64,000 bases of DNA from an uncultured Saprospirales bacterium (GTDB lineage: Bacteria; Bacteroidota; Bacteroidia; Chitinophagales; Saprospiraceae), in the NCBI GenBank assembly GCA_937864265.1, contig CALMIR010000202.1:1-64000 (forward strand), given 5' to 3'. The notes under the pieces were generated by a model that saw only the letters and a program-made list of their open reading frames with translations, made no database searches and had not been told where the DNA came from. Below, one piece after another: positions 62,920 to 64,000 of this stretch; within the stretch, counting starts at the first letter, position 1; the number at the start of each line of letters is the position of its first letter. The position numbers were made by a program, and so were the translations under genes.

Positions 62920-63654
62920 CTAATCCTCAATCAAAAAGCTAATAGACACCTGGCTTTGGAGGGTCATATTGCCATCCTGATCCAAAGTGCTATAGGCGTT
63001 GTAGTTGTAAGGATAAGGTGTGTAATTGTCATAGTCGTAGCTTGTTGGGTAGTAATTGTTGTTATTGTACGAATAAACCGGTACCTGATCGATAGACAGA
63101 ACTGCTCCTAATTTGCAGTCCAGGGTTTTTACCATCATTTCCGCCTTTGACTTGGCGTCCAAAAGTGCCTCTTTGACCAACTGCTTCATAGCATTTGCCT
63201 GATCTTTGTATTCTGTGGAAAGGATGCTTCCTGAAAATTGATCCTGCTTTTTCATCGCAGCAATCAAACATTGAAGTTTTTCCAGCTTCTCTATCTTCAA
63301 AGTAATGTATGTCACTCCGTAATAGGCTGCATTGGATACTACGGTAAACTGATCTTCCATGATGGCACTTTCCGGAATATCGCATTTGCCCATCATTTCG
63401 ATCAACTGCTTTTTAGCTCTTTCCAGTTTTAGCTCATTTTCTACTCTTTGTTCCTCGTATTTCACGGCATCAAATGTGTCATAACCATCGTAAGCACTGT
63501 AGTTATCCTGCAATTCAATAGTAATATTGTACATAATAACATCGGGCTTCACTTTTACGCTAGCCAGGCCATCTACTCGAATGACCCGATCTTGTTGGGC
63601 ATAATTTATTGAAGCAATAATCAGACAAAAAGAAAGAATAATCAGGTTTTTCAT
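62920..63654 (-). CDS. SIMPL-domain periplasmic protein (DUF541)
   Basis: The 244-residue protein has a signal peptide (MKNLIILSFCLIIASINYAQ). The mature part is a SIMPL domain: VIRVDGLASVKVKPDVIMYN, then LERAKKQLIEMMGK, YYGVTYITLKIEKLEKLQ and ALLDAKSKAEMMVKTL. A Tyr/Asn-rich low-complexity segment lies before the last strand (residues about 195-225). SIMPL proteins are periplasmic or outer-membrane, some forming large assemblies. The function here is unknown. Confidence 0.88.
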   Translation of the reverse strand: MKNLIILSFCLIIASINYAQQDRVIRVDGLASVKVKPDVIMYNITIELQDNYSAYDGYDTFDAVKYEEQRVENELKLERAKKQLIEMMGKCDIPESAIMEDQFTVVSNAAYYGVTYITLKIEKLEKLQCLIAAMKKQDQFSGSILSTEYKDQANAMKQLVKEALLDAKSKAEMMVKTLDCKLGAVLSIDQVPVYSYNNNNYYPTSYDYDNYTPYPYNYNAYSTLDQDGNMTLQSQVSISFLIED

Positions 63655-63702
63655 AAATAGGTTTGTTTTATAGGTATTGATAAAAACCGGGGCTTCCCGA
63701 TA

Positions 63703-64000
63703 TTAAGGCAATATTGGCATTAGATTGGCTTCCAGCATGCGTTTTTCCAGGTATTCTCTTGTTGGATCTATAGAACCGTTGATGTATTTTTCTATCATCA
63801 AACTGGCAATGGGAGCGGCATAAACACCGCCAAATCCAGCGTTTTCGACATAAACGGCAATAGCGATCTCTGGATTGTATTTGGGGGCAAAGGCGAAGAA
63901 AATGGAGTGGTCTTCACCATGTGGATTTTCGGCAGTACCCGTTTTCCCACATACGGAGACCCCGGGAATATTGGCTACGCGCGCAGTACCTGCCTGTACG
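63703..64000 (-). CDS. mrdA: C-terminal fragment of penicillin-binding protein 2
   Basis: The frame is open to the right edge, so this is only the last 98 residues. It has the transpeptidase KTG box in VCGKTGTAENPHGEDHSIFF, then FAPKYNPEIAIAVYVENAGF and PIASLMIEKYINGS, ending MLEANLMPILP. This matches the end of class B penicillin-binding proteins of the PBP2/MrdA type, which cross-link elongation-specific peptidoglycan with RodA. No start is visible inside the window, so the upstream part lies beyond 64000. Confidence 0.85.
   Translation of the reverse strand, partial: VQAGTARVANIPGVSVCGKTGTAENPHGEDHSIFFAFAPKYNPEIAIAVYVENAGFGGVYAAPIASLMIEKYINGSIDPTREYLEKRMLEANLMPILP

Overview
The window looks like a stretch of chromosome from a Bacteroidota bacterium, most likely of the Saprospiria type (Lewinella- or Haliscomenobacter-like). 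The evidence is type IX secretion sorting domains, a gliding-motility type C-terminal domain with SprB-like repeats, a TonB receptor with a carboxypeptidase-regulatory N-terminus, a DUF3276 protein, several small outer-membrane barrels, and promoter boxes of the TAnnTTTG type. Almost everything is chromosomal housekeeping or envelope biology. I found no phage, plasmid, CRISPR, rRNA or tRNA gene.

Layout: 1-2547 holds the 3' end of a large secreted adhesin-like protein and lipA. 2634-5760 holds an outer-membrane protein and a compact four-gene operon around a eukaryote-like small GTPase. 5855-10953 has a polysaccharide deacetylase, upp, an aminotransferase, a DUF1080 protein and a von Willebrand lipoprotein. 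11262-16649 has a histidine kinase/response regulator pair and, on the other strand, an FAD oxidoreductase with a membrane Fe-S protein. 16953-23773 has two T9SS cargo proteins, a PhnP-like hydrolase, a porin, a lipoprotein and glyS. 23829-25563 is a repeat-rich, lower-GC insertion with an ATPase/nuclease-like gene. 25619-33012 has a sugar isomerase-like protein, a GT-C glycosyltransferase and a TonB receptor with three envelope proteins. 33020-36477 is another AT-richer stretch (ATPase remnant, NAPE-PLD-like hydrolase, bestrophin, unknown). 36631-39761 is lemA, two TPM proteins and meaB. 40269-45305 has a paaD/paaG pair, unknowns and a secreted Gfo/Idh-type oxidoreductase. 46120-54819 has lysS, a formylglycine-generating-enzyme-like lipoprotein, a TPR protein, fbp, an ABC exporter and the DUF3276 gene. 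55082-64000 has an alpha/beta hydrolase, a DJ-1-like lipoprotein, a large T9SS-like protein, fadH, an AT-hook protein, a sulfotransferase, yegP, a SIMPL protein and the C-terminus of penicillin-binding protein 2.

Two things stand out. First, the operon at 3693-5760 encodes a Ras/Rab-like GTPase whose switch II reads DIAGE, a protein with a long helical part followed by what looks like a roadblock/longin-type domain, a small coiled-coil protein and a PAS-like protein. It looks like a complete bacterial small-GTPase signalling module. Second, four copies of an 85-137 bp palindromic element (3463-3582, 23997-24133, 39996-40116, 56638-56722) share their ends but differ in the middle. Three of them stop only 5-10 bases before a start codon, always with the same end facing the gene.

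All assignments come from reading translated sequence by eye. No database search was run, and family names resting on recall are marked as such.
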